Of a stretch of DNA of 64,000 nucleotides, positions 35,156 through 45,529 are shown in pieces; position 1 is the stretch's first letter; every line of letters begins with the position of its first letter. The position numbers and the translations under genes are program-made. The stretch covers positions 124,001-188,000 of the forward strand of contig NZ_JACEZS010000008.1 in the NCBI RefSeq assembly GCF_014042365.1, in the 5' to 3' direction. This DNA is from Rugamonas fusca. GTDB lineage: Bacteria > Pseudomonadota > Gammaproteobacteria > Burkholderiales > Burkholderiaceae_D. The notes beneath the pieces are model-generated. The model was not told the origin of the DNA, ran no database searches, and saw nothing but the letters and a program-made list of their open reading frames with translations.

Positions 35156-38100
35156 ACCAGCACCCTTTCAATACCGCCATCGTTGGCGCGCTTGACGTAG
35201 TCGGGCATCCAGTTCTCGCCCAGCAGGTGGCGGGCGATCTCGACCACGATGTAGTCGGCCGTCGTGCCCGAATCGTCATTGTAGCGCGACAAGCCTTGCA
35301 GGCAGGCCGGGCAGCTGGTGAGGATCTTGACGTCGCCGTTGAAACCGTCGGCGCGCAGCTTGTCGGCGCCCTTGACCATTTCTTCTTCCTTGCGGAAGCG
35401 CACCTGGGTCGAGATGTCGGGACGGGCCACGGCCAGCGTGCCGGACTCGCCGCAGCAGCGGTCGTTCTTCTCGATCTTCACGTGGTCCACGGTCTCGATC
35501 AGCGCGTTGACGGTCTTGCTCGACTCCTGCAGCTTCATCGGGTTGTGGCAGGGCTCGTGGTACATATAGCGCGTGCCCGTCACGCCGTCCAGCTTGACCT
35601 GTTTTTCCAGCAGATATTCGTGGATGTCCATGATGCGGCAGCCAGGGAAGATCTTCTCGAATTCGTAGGTGGCCAGCTGGTCGTAGCAGGTACCGCACGA
35701 CACGAGCACGGTCTTGATGTCCAGGTAGTTGAGCGTGTTGGCCATGCGGTGGAACAGCACGCGGTTATCCGTCATCATCTTCTCGGCCTTGTCGTACTCG
35801 CCGCTGCCGCGTTGCGGATAGCCGCAGCACAGGTAGCCCGGCGGCAGCACGGTCTGCACGCCCACTTCCCACAGCATGGCCTGGGTGGCCAGGCCCACTT
35901 GCGAGAACAGGCGCTCGGAACCGCAGCCGGGGAAGTAGAACACGGCTTCCGTATCGGCCGTGGTCTTCTTCGGATCGCGGATGATGGGGATGAACTTGTT
36001 GTCCTCGATGTCGAGCAGGGCGCGCGCCGACTTCTTGGGCAGGTTGCCCGGCATCTTCTTGTTGATGAAGTGGATCACCTGCTCGCGCACGGGCGCCTTG
36101 CCGACCGTCGGCGGCGGCGCCTTGGTCTGCTTCTTGGCGAACTTGGACAGCAAGTCGTGGCCCAGGCGCTGCGCCTTGTAGCCCCAGCCTATCATGGCCG
36201 TGCGGGTGGCGTTGATGGTGGCCGGGTCGGTCGCGTTCAGGAAGAACATGCCGGCCGCCTTGCCCGGATTGAAGCTCTTCTTGTCCATCTTGCGCAGCAG
36301 GTTACGCATGTTCATCGACACGTCGCCGAAGTCGATGTTGACCGGGCATGGCGTGACGCACTTGTGGCACACGGTGCAGTGGTCGGCCACGTCCTCGAAT
36401 TCCTCCCAGTGCTTGACGGAGATGCCGCGCCGCGTCTGTTCCTCGTACAGGAACGCTTCGATCAGCGACGAGGTGGCGAGGATCTTGTCGCGCGGCGAGT
36501 ACAGCAGGTTGGCGCGCGGCACGTGGGTCGAGCAGACGGGCTTGCACTTGCCGCAGCGCAGGCAATCCTTGACGCTGTTGGCGATGGCGCCGATGTCGCT
36601 CTGCTGCATGATCAGCGATTCGTGGCCCATCAGGCCGAACGATGGCGTGTAGGCGTTGCGCAAGTCGGCGCCCATGCCGTCCAGGTTCAGCAGCTTGCCC
36701 TTGTTGAAACGGCCTTCGGGGTCGATGCGCAGCTTGTAGTCGCGGAATTCGCCGATCTCATCCTCGGTGAGGAACTCCAGCTTGGTGATGCCGATGCCGT
36801 GCTCGCCCGAGATGACGCCATTGAGCGAACGGGCCAGCTTCATGATGCGGGCCACGGCGTGGTGCGCATCCTGCAGCATTTCGTAATGGTCCGAGTTGAC
36901 GGGCAGGTTGGTGTGCACGTTGCCGTCGCCGGCGTGCATGTGCAGCGCCACGAACACGCGCCCGCGCAGCACGCGCTTATGGATGGCGGTCGCTTCGTCG
37001 AGGATCAGCTTGAACGCGGCGCCGTTGAAGATCTGGCGCAGCTGGGCGCGGATTTCCTGCTTCCACGAGATGCGGATGGTGCGGTCCTGCACCACGTCGA
37101 ACACCGTGGCCTTGGGCTGGTCCTGCAGGCGCTGCGCCAGCACGGGCGCCAGGTGCTCCAGGCCCAGCGCGGCCAGTTGTGCCGTCACGGCGGCCAGCGG
37201 CTGGTCCAGCTCCTTGAGCAGGAAGCTCCAGCGCGCCGTCACCTGTTCCAGCAGGGTGCTGGCCTGCTGGGCGCGGTCGCCCAGCATCTCGGCGTCGGTC
37301 ACGCGGTCGTCGGTGGCGTCGTCGCTCTTGCCCACCGGCAGATTGCCGGCGGCGATGAAGGCGGCCAGTTCACCGGCCAGTTCCAGCTTGTTCTTGATCG
37401 ACAGCTCGATGTTGATGCGCTCGATGCCGTCCGTGTATTCGCCCATGCGGTTGAGCGGGATCACCACGTCCTCGTTGATCTTGAAGGCGTTGGTGTGCTT
37501 GGCGATGGCGGCCGTGCGGGCGCGATCGAGCCAGAATTTCTTGCGCGCTTCCGGGCTCACGGCCACGAAGCCTTCGCCGACGCGGGTGTTGGCCAGGCGC
37601 ACCACTTCCGAGGCGGCCAGCGCCACCGCGTTCTCGTCGTCACCCACGATGTCGCCGAACAGCGCCATCTTCGGCAGCACGCCGCGCTTGGACTTGGTGG
37701 AGTAGCCGACGGCGCGCAGGTAGCGCTCGTCCAGGTGCTCCAGGCCGGCCAGGCGGATGGTGCGGAACTGCTCGCCCTTGGCCGGCAAGCCGTCCAGGTA
37801 ATCCTTGATTTCCACGATCGATGGGATGGCGTCACGCGCCTGGCCGAAGAACTCCAGGCACACGGTACGGGCGTGCTTGGGCATCTTGTGCAGGATCCAG
37901 CGCGCCGACGTGATCAGGCCGTCGCAGCCTTCCTTCTGGATGCCGGGCAGGCCGGCCAGGAACTTGTCCGTCACGTCCTTGCCCAGGCCTTCCTTGCGGA
38001 ACTTGCGGCCGGGAATTTCCAGCATTTCCGTCTTGAACGGCTGGCCCTTGGCTTCGCCGCGGCCGTTCGGATGGGTCCATTCGAGCTTGAACTTGGCCAC

Positions 38101-39174
38101 CGGCGCGTCGTGGATCTTGGACAGGTTGTGCTCGATACGGGTCACTTCCAGCCAGTCGCCGTTCGGGTCCACCATGCGCCACGAGGCCAGGTTGTCGAGC
38201 GCCGTGCCCCACAGCACGGCCTTCTTGCCGCCCGCGTTCATGGCGATGTTGCCGCCGATGCACGAAGCATGGGCCGAAGTCGGATCGACGGCGAACACGA
38301 AGCCAGCCTTCTCGGCCGCTTCCGACACCTTGTTGGTGATCACGCCGGCGCCCGTGTAGATGGTCGCGTATTCTTGCTCCAGGCCAGGCAGCACCTTCAT
38401 TTCCACGGCGCCCATGTTGAGCAGCTTTTCCGTGTTGATGACGGCCGACATGGGCGTCAGCGGAATGGCGCCGCCCGTGTAGCCGGTGCCGCCGCCACGC
38501 GGGATGATGGTCAGCCCCAGTTCGATACAGCCCTTGACCAGGCCGGCCATCTCGTCTTCCGTGTCGGGCGTGAGCACGACGAACGGGTATTCCACGCGCC
38601 AGTCGGTGGCGTCGGTCACGTGGGCCACGCGCGACATGCCGTCGAACTTGATGTTGTGTTTTTCCGTGTAGCGGCCCAGCACCTTGGTGGCGCGCTTGCG
38701 CAAGTCCCAGGTCTGGCGGAATTCCTCGCCAAAGTCGGCCACGGCCTTGCTGGCCGCCTTCAGCAGCTGCTCCACGTTGGCGCTGCGGCGGCGGGCCACG
38801 TCGGCCGCCTCGCCCGCCTCTGCCGTATCGACCTGCAGGCGGCGCTTGTCCACTTCGGCCAGGCGGTGATGCAGGGCGTCGATCAGTTCCTGGCGCCGCT
38901 TGGGGTTGTCCAGCATGTCGTCCTGCAGGTAGGGATTGCGCCGTACCACCCAGATATCGCCCAGCACTTCGTACAGCATGCGGGCCGAGCGGCCCGTCTG
39001 GCGCGCGCCGCGCAGCTCGTCCAGCAGACCCCACGACGCTTCGCCCAGCAACCGGATGACGATTTCGCGATCGGAAAACGACGTGTAGTTGTAGGGGATT
39101 TCGCGCAGCCGGGTGGGCGCGGGACCATGAGGCGTATCGGCTAACAAAGCTTGGAGTTGTGCTGGGGCATTCAT
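35152..39174 (-). CDS. DUF3683 FAD/4Fe-4S oxidoreductase
   Basis: A 1340-residue multidomain dehydrogenase of the D-lactate/2-hydroxyacid type. Order: DUF3683 (about 1-130), FAD-binding domain (about 195-370, [18 protein letters not shown]), FAD-oxidase C-terminal domain with [12 protein letters not shown], a dicluster ferredoxin domain with [11 protein letters not shown] and [12 protein letters not shown], then two CCG domains ([10 protein letters not shown] with [19 protein letters not shown] with [10 protein letters not shown]). The substrate is probably a 2-hydroxy acid, with electrons going via iron-sulfur clusters to the quinone pool. It leads an operon with HIT and DUF971 genes; a palindrome cluster lies about 150 bases upstream. 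Confidence 0.85.
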   Translation of the reverse strand: MNAPAQLQALLADTPHGPAPTRLREIPYNYTSFSDREIVIRLLGEASWGLLDELRGARQTGRSARMLYEVLGDIWVVRRNPYLQDDMLDNPKRRQELIDALHHRLAEVDKRRLQVDTAEAGEAADVARRRSANVEQLLKAASKAVADFGEEFRQTWDLRKRATKVLGRYTEKHNIKFDGMSRVAHVTDATDWRVEYPFVVLTPDTEDEMAGLVKGCIELGLTIIPRGGGTGYTGGAIPLTPMSAVINTEKLLNMGAVEMKVLPGLEQEYATIYTGAGVITNKVSEAAEKAGFVFAVDPTSAHASCIGGNIAMNAGGKKAVLWGTALDNLASWRMVDPNGDWLEVTRIEHNLSKIHDAPVAKFKLEWTHPNGRGEAKGQPFKTEMLEIPGRKFRKEGLGKDVTDKFLAGLPGIQKEGCDGLITSARWILHKMPKHARTVCLEFFGQARDAIPSIVEIKDYLDGLPAKGEQFRTIRLAGLEHLDERYLRAVGYSTKSKRGVLPKMALFGDIVGDDENAVALAASEVVRLANTRVGEGFVAVSPEARKKFWLDRARTAAIAKHTNAFKINEDVVIPLNRMGEYTDGIERINIELSIKNKLELAGELAAFIAAGNLPVGKSDDATDDRVTDAEMLGDRAQQASTLLEQVTARWSFLLKELDQPLAAVTAQLAALGLEHLAPVLAQRLQDQPKATVFDVVQDRTIRISWKQEIRAQLRQIFNGAAFKLILDEATAIHKRVLRGRVFVALHMHAGDGNVHTNLPVNSDHYEMLQDAHHAVARIMKLARSLNGVISGEHGIGITKLEFLTEDEIGEFRDYKLRIDPEGRFNKGKLLNLDGMGADLRNAYTPSFGLMGHESLIMQQSDIGAIANSVKDCLRCGKCKPVCSTHVPRANLLYSPRDKILATSSLIEAFLYEEQTRRGISVKHWEEFEDVADHCTVCHKCVTPCPVNIDFGDVSMNMRNLLRKMDKKSFNPGKAAGMFFLNATDPATINATRTAMIGWGYKAQRLGHDLLSKFAKKQTKAPPPTVGKAPVREQVIHFINKKMPGNLPKKSARALLDIEDNKFIPIIRDPKKTTADTEAVFYFPGCGSERLFSQVGLATQAMLWEVGVQTVLPPGYLCCGYPQRGSGEYDKAEKMMTDNRVLFHRMANTLNYLDIKTVLVSCGTCYDQLATYEFEKIFPGCRIMDIHEYLLEKQVKLDGVTGTRYMYHEPCHNPMKLQESSKTVNALIETVDHVKIEKNDRCCGESGTLAVARPDISTQVRFRKEEEMVKGADKLRADGFNGDVKILTSCPACLQGLSRYNDDSGTTADYIVVEIARHLLGENWMPDYVKRANDGGIERVLV

Positions 39175-39319
39175 TGAGATTGGACGTGTAAACTGAACCC
39201 GGGAGGGTCATTCTAGCGTATTGCGCCGCACCATGCCGGAACAGCCTTAGCCTCGCTAAGGGCTATTCGTGACGTGTGATGCCGAAATTAATTTGCAAAA
39301 CGACGAGATCGTTGGCACG

Positions 39320-39338
39320 TTTGCGCAAATTGCAATTT
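39320..39338. promoter_or_regulatory. Overlapping palindromes upstream of the DUF3683 gene
   Basis: tttgcgcaaa (39320-39329) and aaattgcaattt (39327-39338) are perfect palindromes that overlap. They lie in an AT-rich 222-base gap with no gene, 146 bases before the oxidoreductase start. Further ttgc-type half-sites occur on both sides. They may be regulator sites; the factor is unknown. Confidence 0.35.
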
Positions 39339-39397
39339 CACCAGCAAATATTATTCCGCTTTCAGTATAGTTTGCGAAATGACGTTTGCCAGCAAAA

Positions 39398-39889
39398 TCA
39401 GCCCAGCAAGGCGCCGATCCGGTGCCACAAGCCGTCAGGGACGTACAACAAGGCCGTCGTCATGCAAATATAGCGCGCCAGCTTGCCGGCCGCCATATAT
39501 GCCACGCTGGGCCAGAACGGCAGGCGCAGCCAGCCGGCCAGAGTGCACAGCGGATCACCCACGCCGGGCAACCACGACAGCAGCATGGTCTTGGCGCCGT
39601 AGCGCTCGAGCCAGTGGAACCAGCGGCTTGCGCGCTCGGCCGCGAAGGTCTCCTTGGCCTGGTAGCCCATCCAGTAATCGACCATGCCGCCCAGCGTGTT
39701 GCCGACCGTGGCCACGAGAATGACAGGCACGAACAGCGCGCCATTGGCCTTGATGACGGCGAATACGGCCGGCTCCGACCCCAGCGGCAACAAGGTGGCG
39801 GAGATAAAACTGACCAGGAACACGGACGTGAGCCCCACTTCGGGCGCGGCCAGCACGTGCAGCAGCCAACTGATGGCGGAAGCGATCAT
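39398..39889 (-). CDS. YqaA-family (DedA/SNARE-associated-like) membrane protein
   Basis: A 163-residue inner-membrane protein of the VTT/DedA superfamily with about four hydrophobic segments. Conserved features are LPLGSEPAVFA, GNTLGGMVDYWMG, RWFHWLERYGAKTMLLSWLPGVGDPL split at the central Gly, and LARYICMTTAL at the end. Family members are lipid scramblase-like or transport-related; the YqaA branch is uncharacterised. It is divergent from ilvA, and ilvA's likely promoter lies at its start. Confidence 0.8.
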   Translation of the reverse strand: MIASAISWLLHVLAAPEVGLTSVFLVSFISATLLPLGSEPAVFAVIKANGALFVPVILVATVGNTLGGMVDYWMGYQAKETFAAERASRWFHWLERYGAKTMLLSWLPGVGDPLCTLAGWLRLPFWPSVAYMAAGKLARYICMTTALLYVPDGLWHRIGALLG

Positions 39890-39897
39890 CGTGATTT

Positions 39898-39927
39898 TGA
39901 AGTTGGCGAAAGGTGTCCATTATAATT
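39898..39927 (+). promoter_or_regulatory. Sigma-70-type promoter for ilvA
   Basis: TTGAAG (39898-39903) and TATAAT (39922-39927) are separated by 18 bases. The -10 is a perfect consensus. Transcription would begin near 39934, giving a leader of about 160 bases before the ilvA ATG. Confidence 0.55.
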
Positions 39928-40095
39928 AAGCTCACCCGTTCAGCAGTACCAAGGAACAGTCCGGTTTTACGCCCACCCGCGCCACGCCGGCACCATGCCG
40001 CCCCCGGCCACCCGCCGGATACGAGAGTAGCTTGTCTTTGCATCGCCCCGGACTGGCATCCCCCGCCCGGCCCAGAATCATTTTGTTTGCAGACC

Positions 40096-41631
40096 ATGAC
40101 TATCGACTACCTGAAGAAGATCCTGACCGCCCGCGTCTATGACGTCGCCGCCGAAACCCCGCTGGAACTGGCCCCCACGCTGTCGCAGCGTTACGCCAAT
40201 CGAATTTATTTCAAGCGCGAGGACATGCAGAGCGTGTTCAGCTTCAAGATTCGGGGCGCCTACAACAAGATGGCCCACCTGAGCGACGCGCAGCGCAAGC
40301 GCGGCGTGATCTGCGCCTCGGCCGGCAACCATGCCCAGGGCGTGGCGCTGTCGGCTGCGCGCATGGGTTGCCGGGCCGTCATCGTGATGCCGACCACCAC
40401 GCCGCTGGTGAAGGTCGATGCCGTCAAGGCGCGCGGCGGCGCGGACGTGGAAGTGGTGCTGCACGGCGAGTCCTACACGGACGCCTACAACCACGCGCTG
40501 CAACTGGAAAAAGAACAGAAGCTGACCTTCGTGCACCCGTTCGACGATCCCGAAGTGATCGCCGGCCAGGGCACCATCGGCATGGAGATCCTGCGCCAGC
40601 ACGCCGGCCCCATCCACGCCATCTTCGTGCCCATCGGCGGCGGCGGCCTGATCGCCGGCATCGCCGCGTATGTCAAGCAGATCCGTCCCGACATCAAGAT
40701 CATCGGCGTGCAGAGCCTGGATTCGGACGCCATGGCGCGCAGCCTGAAGGCGGGCGAGCGCGTCACGCTGGCCGACGTGGGCCTGTTCGCCGACGGCACG
40801 GCCGTCCGTCTGGCCGGCGAGGAAACCTTCCGCCTGTGCCAGCAGTTCGTGGACGACGTGATCCTGGTCGACACGGACGCCATCTGCGCCGCCATCAAGG
40901 ACGTGTTCACGGACACGCGCAGCATCCTGGAACCGTCGGGCGCGCTGGCCATCGCCGGCGCCAAGGCTTACGTGGAGCGCGCTGCGCTGACCAAAGATCC
41001 GATCGAGAACGCCACCCTGATCACGGTGGCCAGCGGCGCCAACATGAACTTCGACCGGCTGCGCTTCGTGGCCGAACGGGCCGAACTGGGCGAGGCGCGT
41101 GAAGCCGTGTTCGCCGTGACGATGCCGGAACAGCGCGGCAGCTTCAAGCGCTTCTGCTCGCTGATCGGCCCGCGCAACGTGACCGAGTTCAACTACCGCA
41201 TCAGCGACCAGGACCAGGCCCACGTGTTCGTCGGCATCCAGATCGCCGACCGCGGCGAGTCCAGCGCCGTGGCCCGCAAGTTCGAGCAGAACGACTTCCG
41301 CACGCTGGACCTCACCCATGACGAACTGGCCAAGGCCCACATCCGCCACCTGGTGGGCGGCAAGAGCACCCTGGCGCAGGACGAGATCCTGTACCGCTTC
41401 GAGTTCCCCGAGCGTCCCGGCGCGCTGATGCGCTTCCTCGACAGCATGGCGCCAAACTGGAACATTTCGCTGTGCCACTACCGCAGCCAGGGCGGCGACG
41501 TGGGCCGCATCCTGATCGGCCTGCAAGTGCCGCCCGAGGAAATGGGCGAGTTCTCGCGCTTCCTCACCACGCTGGGCTACCGCTACTGGGACGAGACGGC
41601 CAACCCCGTCTACAAGCTGTTCCTGGGCTAA
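40096..41631 (+). CDS. ilvA: Threonine ammonia-lyase, biosynthetic
   Basis: A 511-residue PLP enzyme converting L-threonine to 2-oxobutyrate plus ammonia, the first step of isoleucine synthesis. Lys51 ([10 protein letters not shown]) binds [11 protein letters not shown] grips its phosphate-side substrate, and the Gly-rich [10 protein letters not shown] is intact. The C-terminal third carries two ACT-like regulatory domains ([12 protein letters not shown] and [12 protein letters not shown]) for isoleucine inhibition, which distinguishes it from catabolic enzymes. The ATG at 40096 is chosen because homology begins there. Confidence 0.93.
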   Translation: MTIDYLKKILTARVYDVAAETPLELAPTLSQRYANRIYFKREDMQSVFSFKIRGAYNKMAHLSDAQRKRGVICASAGNHAQGVALSAARMGCRAVIVMPTTTPLVKVDAVKARGGADVEVVLHGESYTDAYNHALQLEKEQKLTFVHPFDDPEVIAGQGTIGMEILRQHAGPIHAIFVPIGGGGLIAGIAAYVKQIRPDIKIIGVQSLDSDAMARSLKAGERVTLADVGLFADGTAVRLAGEETFRLCQQFVDDVILVDTDAICAAIKDVFTDTRSILEPSGALAIAGAKAYVERAALTKDPIENATLITVASGANMNFDRLRFVAERAELGEAREAVFAVTMPEQRGSFKRFCSLIGPRNVTEFNYRISDQDQAHVFVGIQIADRGESSAVARKFEQNDFRTLDLTHDELAKAHIRHLVGGKSTLAQDEILYRFEFPERPGALMRFLDSMAPNWNISLCHYRSQGGDVGRILIGLQVPPEEMGEFSRFLTTLGYRYWDETANPVYKLFLG

Positions 41632-41642
41632 CCCTCCCCTGC

Positions 41643-41698
41643 GGGGTCAACGCCACCATTCGTATGCGAGCGCATATAGGCATGTTGGCGTTGACCCC
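41643..41698. repeat. REP-like nested palindrome (family ggggtcaacgcca)
   Basis: ggggtcaacgcca (41643-41655) and its exact inverse (41686-41698) enclose a second palindrome tatgcg-ag-cgcata (41663-41676). It fills the ilvA-queF gap. The layout is that of a BIME-like REP pair and may also end ilvA transcription. Confidence 0.7.
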
Positions 41699-41759
41699 AT
41701 GGGCATGGCCGCCGCCGATGCGCTACCATGCGCTTTTGCACATCGATTTCCTCACCGCC

Positions 41760-42602
41760 ATGACCAATACCGCCGACCTCGCCGACCTGTCGCCGCTGGG
41801 CAAAACTTCCGCCTACCGCACCGACTATGCGCCCGAACTGCTGTTCCCCATCCCGCGCCAGGGCAAGCGCGATGAACTGGGCCTGCACGGCACGCTGCCC
41901 TTCTTCGGGGTCGACATCTGGAACGCCTACGAACTGTCGTGGCTGAACCAGCGCGGCAAGCCGCAAGTGGCCATCGCCCGCTTCACGGTACCGGCCGATT
42001 CGCCCAACATCATCGAATCGAAGTCGTTCAAGCTGTACCTGAACTCGTTCAACCAGACCCGCCTCGACAGCCCGGAAGCGCTGAAAGCCTTGCTGCAAAA
42101 GGATTTGTCGGCCGGCTTCGGCGCCAATGTGCACGTGGTGCTGACCTTGCCCGACGCCTTCTCCAGCATCGCCATGGGCGAACTGGAAGGCACGCTGCTG
42201 GACCGGCTGGACGTGGAGATCGACCACTACCGCCCCGCGCCCGAACTGCTCAAGGCCAACCACGACGAGTTGCCCGTGGAGGAAACGCTGGTGTCGCACC
42301 TGCTCAAGTCCAATTGCCTGGTGACGGGCCAGCCGGACTGGGCCAGCGTGCAGATCCACTACTGCGGCCCCCAGATCGACCAGGAAAGCCTGCTCAAATA
42401 CCTGATCGGCTTTCGCGACCACAATGAATTCCACGAGCAATGCGTGGAGCGCATCTTTACCGACATCCTGCGCCAGTGCGCGCCCCAGCAACTGGCCGTG
42501 TACGCCCGCTACACCCGGCGCGGCGGTCTCGACATCAACCCCTGGCGCAGCAACTTCAGCAGCGCCCAGCGCCCGCCCAACCTGCGCGGTGCGCGCCAAT
42601 AA
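41760..42602 (+). CDS. queF: NADPH-dependent 7-cyano-7-deazaguanine reductase
   Basis: A 280-residue enzyme reducing preQ0 to preQ1 in queuosine synthesis, of the long two-domain (YqcD/type II) form. The substrate-recognition motif is [14 protein letters not shown] (86-99), the catalytic Cys186 is in [11 protein letters not shown] with Asp193, and [16 protein letters not shown] closes the second tunnel-fold domain. The ATG at 41760 begins conserved sequence. It stands alone between two intergenic gaps; no other queuosine gene is in the window. Confidence 0.92.
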   Translation: MTNTADLADLSPLGKTSAYRTDYAPELLFPIPRQGKRDELGLHGTLPFFGVDIWNAYELSWLNQRGKPQVAIARFTVPADSPNIIESKSFKLYLNSFNQTRLDSPEALKALLQKDLSAGFGANVHVVLTLPDAFSSIAMGELEGTLLDRLDVEIDHYRPAPELLKANHDELPVEETLVSHLLKSNCLVTGQPDWASVQIHYCGPQIDQESLLKYLIGFRDHNEFHEQCVERIFTDILRQCAPQQLAVYARYTRRGGLDINPWRSNFSSAQRPPNLRGARQ

Positions 42603-43013
42603 ACGCGGACCAGCGCCAGCCTTTTGCGCTGGCGCAAGCAGGCGCACGCCTGCCGTGGCGTGGCGCGCACGCCACCAGCGAAAGGAATACAATTTTCAAT
42701 CAGACAATAAAACTTCGGCGTATGATGTGAAAATGGGCTGGACGAGGTTTGTTCCGGCACAGTTGCAGTGAAAACAGGAAAAAATCGGAAAAACCGGCCG
42801 TATCCTGTCGAATCAGCGGCGCTTTCCGAATTTTTCAAGCGGAAATGGCGTATGCCGAACGCAGTGTATTTTTTACAACAGCAAGACCTGCCCCGCGCAC
42901 CTCGTGGCGGACACGCCAGTGCAAGCGAATTCATGTTACAAGGTGGTGAAACCAGCCTATAATTCTGCTCGCAAGCCACCACCATTGTGCGTTGCACCAT
43001 ATCTTGTCGTGTT
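42603..43013. other. 410-base gap with hairpin and ptsN promoter
   Basis: No gene is seen in this gap. Soon after queF, gcgccagc (42614-42621) pairs with gctggcgc (42629-42636) around cttttgc but has no T-tract. The middle is AT-rich. The 3' part carries the ptsN promoter. It is one of the two proposed breakpoints of an inversion joining ptsN to hpf. Confidence 0.5.
42935..42963 (+). promoter_or_regulatory. Sigma-70-type promoter for ptsN-hprK-rapZ
   Basis: TATAAT at 42958-42963 is a perfect -10; GTTACA at 42935-42940 is a 4/6 -35 with 17-base spacing. It lies 50 bases upstream of the ptsN start and gives the cluster its own promoter, independent of rpoN-hpf. Confidence 0.55.
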
Positions 43014-43496
43014 ATGAACAACCTCAGCAAAATACTTTCTCTTGAAAACGTCCTGCTCGATCTGGAAGTGTCGAGCAAGAAGCGCGCTTTCGAACAGGCT
43101 GGCCTGATTTTCGAGAACAACTGCGGCATCGCCCGCTCCACCGTCTCCGACAATCTGTTCGCGCGCGAGCGCCTGGGCTCCACCGGCCTGGGGCATGGCG
43201 TGGCCGTGCCGCACGGGCGCATCAAGGGGATGAAGAGCCTGAAGTCGCCGCTGGCGGCCTTCGTGCGCCTGGCTGAGCCGATCCCGTTCGAATCGCCCGA
43301 CGGCAAGCCCGTCAACCTGCTGTTCTTCCTGCTCATTCCCGACCACGTGACCCAGCAGCACCTCGAGATCCTGTCTGAAATCGCGGAAATGTTCTCCGAC
43401 GACGCCTTCCGCGCCGCCCTGACGACGGACCCGGACCCGAAATCGGTCCACTCGCGCATCATCAACTGGGTGCCCACCCTGCAAGCGACGGGCTGA
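43014..43496 (+). CDS. ptsN: Nitrogen phosphotransferase enzyme IIA
   Basis: A 160-residue EIIA-Ntr protein of the regulatory phosphotransferase chain, phosphorylated by NPr. The phospho-acceptor is His67 in GVAVPHGRIKG; the fructose-EIIA fold is seen in KRAFEQAGLIFENN and NLLFFLLIPDHVTQQHLEIL. It regulates potassium transport and other functions linked to nitrogen status. The ATG at 43014 is preferred to an upstream in-frame one. hprK follows after 78 bases. In related bacteria it follows hpf; here it does not. Confidence 0.92.
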   Translation: MNNLSKILSLENVLLDLEVSSKKRAFEQAGLIFENNCGIARSTVSDNLFARERLGSTGLGHGVAVPHGRIKGMKSLKSPLAAFVRLAEPIPFESPDGKPVNLLFFLLIPDHVTQQHLEILSEIAEMFSDDAFRAALTTDPDPKSVHSRIINWVPTLQATG

Positions 43497-43574
43497 TCCG
43501 CAGCGGCGCCGGGGCTGCACTTTTGCCGCCATGCTAAACTACGGGCTGCCTATCACTCCTTGCAAAGAGCGCCC

Positions 43575-44510
43575 ATGCTGCAAACCCCGCTGACGATACA
43601 AAGGCTGTACGACGACAATCGCGAAAGTTTGCAGCTCGGCTGGTTCGCCGGGTTTCCCGGCGGCGAACGCCTGATCTCCGGCGACGTGGCTTCGGCCGCC
43701 GACCAGGTGGGCCACCTGAACACCATCCACCCCGGCCGTATCCAGGTGTTCGGCCACCAGGAAATCAATTACTACCAGCGTTTGAAATCGCTCACGCGCA
43801 CCCACGTGATCGGCGAACTGATCGCGGGCGGACCGCCGGCGCTGATCATCGCGCAAGGGCTGGAAACGCCGCCTGACATCCTCTCCATCTGCGACGAGAA
43901 GAACATCCCGCTGTTCTCCACCCCGCTGCCAGCCGCGCAAGTGATCGACTTCCTGCGCGTCTACCTGTCCAAGAAACTGGCCCAGCGCATCATCATGCAC
44001 GGCGTGTTCATGGACGTGCTGGGCGTGGGCGTGCTGATCACGGGCGACTCGGGCCTTGGCAAGAGCGAGCTGGGCCTGGAACTGATCTCGCGCAGCCACG
44101 GCCTGGTGGCCGACGACGCGGTCGAGTTCTCGCGCATCGCGCCCAACATGATCGAAGGCCGCTGCCCGGCCCTGCTGCAGAACCTGCTGGAAGTGCGCGG
44201 CCTGGGGCTGCTCGACATCAAGGCCATCTTCGGCGAGACGGCCGTGCGCCGCAAGATGCGCCTCAAGCTGATCGTGCACCTGGTGCGCCGCAGCGCGCTC
44301 GAAGAAGAAGTGGAACGGCTGCCGTTCCAGTTCCCCACCGAGGACGTGCTGGGCCTGCCGATCCGCAAGGTCGTCATCCCCGTGGCGGCCGGCCGCAACA
44401 TCGCCGTGCTGCTGGAAGCCGCCGTGCGCAACACCATCTTGCAACTGCGCGGTATCGATACGCTACAGGAGTTCATGGAGCGGCAACGACAAGCAATGAG
44501 CGGAGACTGA
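43575..44510 (+). CDS. hprK: HPr kinase/phosphorylase
   Basis: A 311-residue bifunctional enzyme that phosphorylates Ser46-type sites of HPr and also removes the phosphate. The N-terminal DRTGG-like domain is followed by Walker [16 protein letters not shown], the catalytic [11 protein letters not shown], and the hinge/capsule motif [16 protein letters not shown]. Start at 43575 has a good AAAGAG site nearby. It is in the classic ptsN-hprK-rapZ order, with rapZ 35 bases downstream. Confidence 0.93.
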   Translation: MLQTPLTIQRLYDDNRESLQLGWFAGFPGGERLISGDVASAADQVGHLNTIHPGRIQVFGHQEINYYQRLKSLTRTHVIGELIAGGPPALIIAQGLETPPDILSICDEKNIPLFSTPLPAAQVIDFLRVYLSKKLAQRIIMHGVFMDVLGVGVLITGDSGLGKSELGLELISRSHGLVADDAVEFSRIAPNMIEGRCPALLQNLLEVRGLGLLDIKAIFGETAVRRKMRLKLIVHLVRRSALEEEVERLPFQFPTEDVLGLPIRKVVIPVAAGRNIAVLLEAAVRNTILQLRGIDTLQEFMERQRQAMSGD

Positions 44511-44545
44511 TGCAGCCCACCAATCCTTAGGCTATCATCTCCCCC

Positions 44546-45409
44546 ATGCGCATCGTCCTAATCACCGGCATCTCCGGCTCCGGCAAATCCGTCGCCCTCA
44601 ATGTACTTGAGGACACGGGCTACTATTGCGTGGACAACCTGCCCCCTGCCCTGCTGTCGAGCCTCGTCACGACCTTGCTGGAAGAAGGCACGGAAGCGCT
44701 GGCCGTGGCCGTGGATGCGCGCAGTGCCGAGTCGCTGGCCACGCTGCCGGGCGACGTCAAGAAATTGCGCGAGGCGGGCCACGACGTCAAGGTCATGTTC
44801 CTGACGGCGAACACCCACTCGCTGGTGGCGCGCTTCTCCGAAACGCGGCGCAGCCATCCGCTGTCGCATGAAATGCGGCCGGGCCAGAACCCGGCCTCGC
44901 GCCGCACCCTGATCGAATGTATCACCGAGGAACGCGAACGGCTGTCGGCCATCGAACAGCTGGGCCACGTGATCGACACGTCCGAAATGAGCGCCAACAA
45001 GCTGCGCACGTGGATCAAGGACCTGGTGGCGATCGAACGGGCGCCGCTGACGCTGTTCTTCGAATCGTTCGCGTTCAAGGTGGGCGTGCCACTCGATGCC
45101 GACTTCGTGTTCGACGTGCGCGCCCTGCCCAACCCGTACTACGACCTCGCGCTGCGCCCGCTGACGGGCCGCGACGCGCCCGTGATCGCCTTCCTCGACG
45201 CCCAGCCCAGCGCGGCCGAACTGCTCAAGGATATCCGCGACTTCATCGAAAAGTGGCTGCCCTCGTTCAAGACGGACAACCGCAGCTACCTGACCGTGGC
45301 CCTCGGTTGCACGGGCGGCCAGCACCGCTCCGTCTACATGGCCGAACGCCTGGCCGCCTACTTCCACCCCACTGAGCGCGTCGTGCTGCGCCACCGCGAG
45401 CAGTCATAA
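44546..45409 (+). CDS. rapZ: RNase adapter protein RapZ
   Basis: A 287-residue P-loop protein that in enterobacteria guides RNase E to the GlmZ small RNA and so controls amino-sugar synthesis. The Walker A is [11 protein letters not shown] (7-17), and the C-terminal domain (from about 165) has the signature [17 protein letters not shown]. In betaproteobacteria the RNA target is not established. It ends the ptsN operon; an inverted repeat (ctgcca...tggcag, 45427-45443) follows, with T-rich DNA further on. Confidence 0.92.
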   Translation: MRIVLITGISGSGKSVALNVLEDTGYYCVDNLPPALLSSLVTTLLEEGTEALAVAVDARSAESLATLPGDVKKLREAGHDVKVMFLTANTHSLVARFSETRRSHPLSHEMRPGQNPASRRTLIECITEERERLSAIEQLGHVIDTSEMSANKLRTWIKDLVAIERAPLTLFFESFAFKVGVPLDADFVFDVRALPNPYYDLALRPLTGRDAPVIAFLDAQPSAAELLKDIRDFIEKWLPSFKTDNRSYLTVALGCTGGQHRSVYMAERLAAYFHPTERVVLRHREQS

Positions 45410-45529
45410 CAAACCGTCGTAACTTCCTGCCACCGGCTGGCAGGATTTGACTGGTTTTTGTCTTTTTTGCAGCACCCGCCTGCCCGATACTGGCGCTCAT
45501 CTCGCCCCACCCTGAGCCGGAGTATCGTC

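Noticed and set aside
35227..39144. A 1305-codon plus-strand frame antisense to the DUF3683 gene
   Set aside because: His/Val/Ala/Gly/Arg-rich sequence typical of antisense to a GC-rich gene; the minus-strand protein has all the family motifs.
42614..42636. Hairpin after queF considered as an intrinsic terminator
   Set aside because: The stem is good (8 bp) but no T-tract follows on either strand, so it is kept only as a note on the gap.
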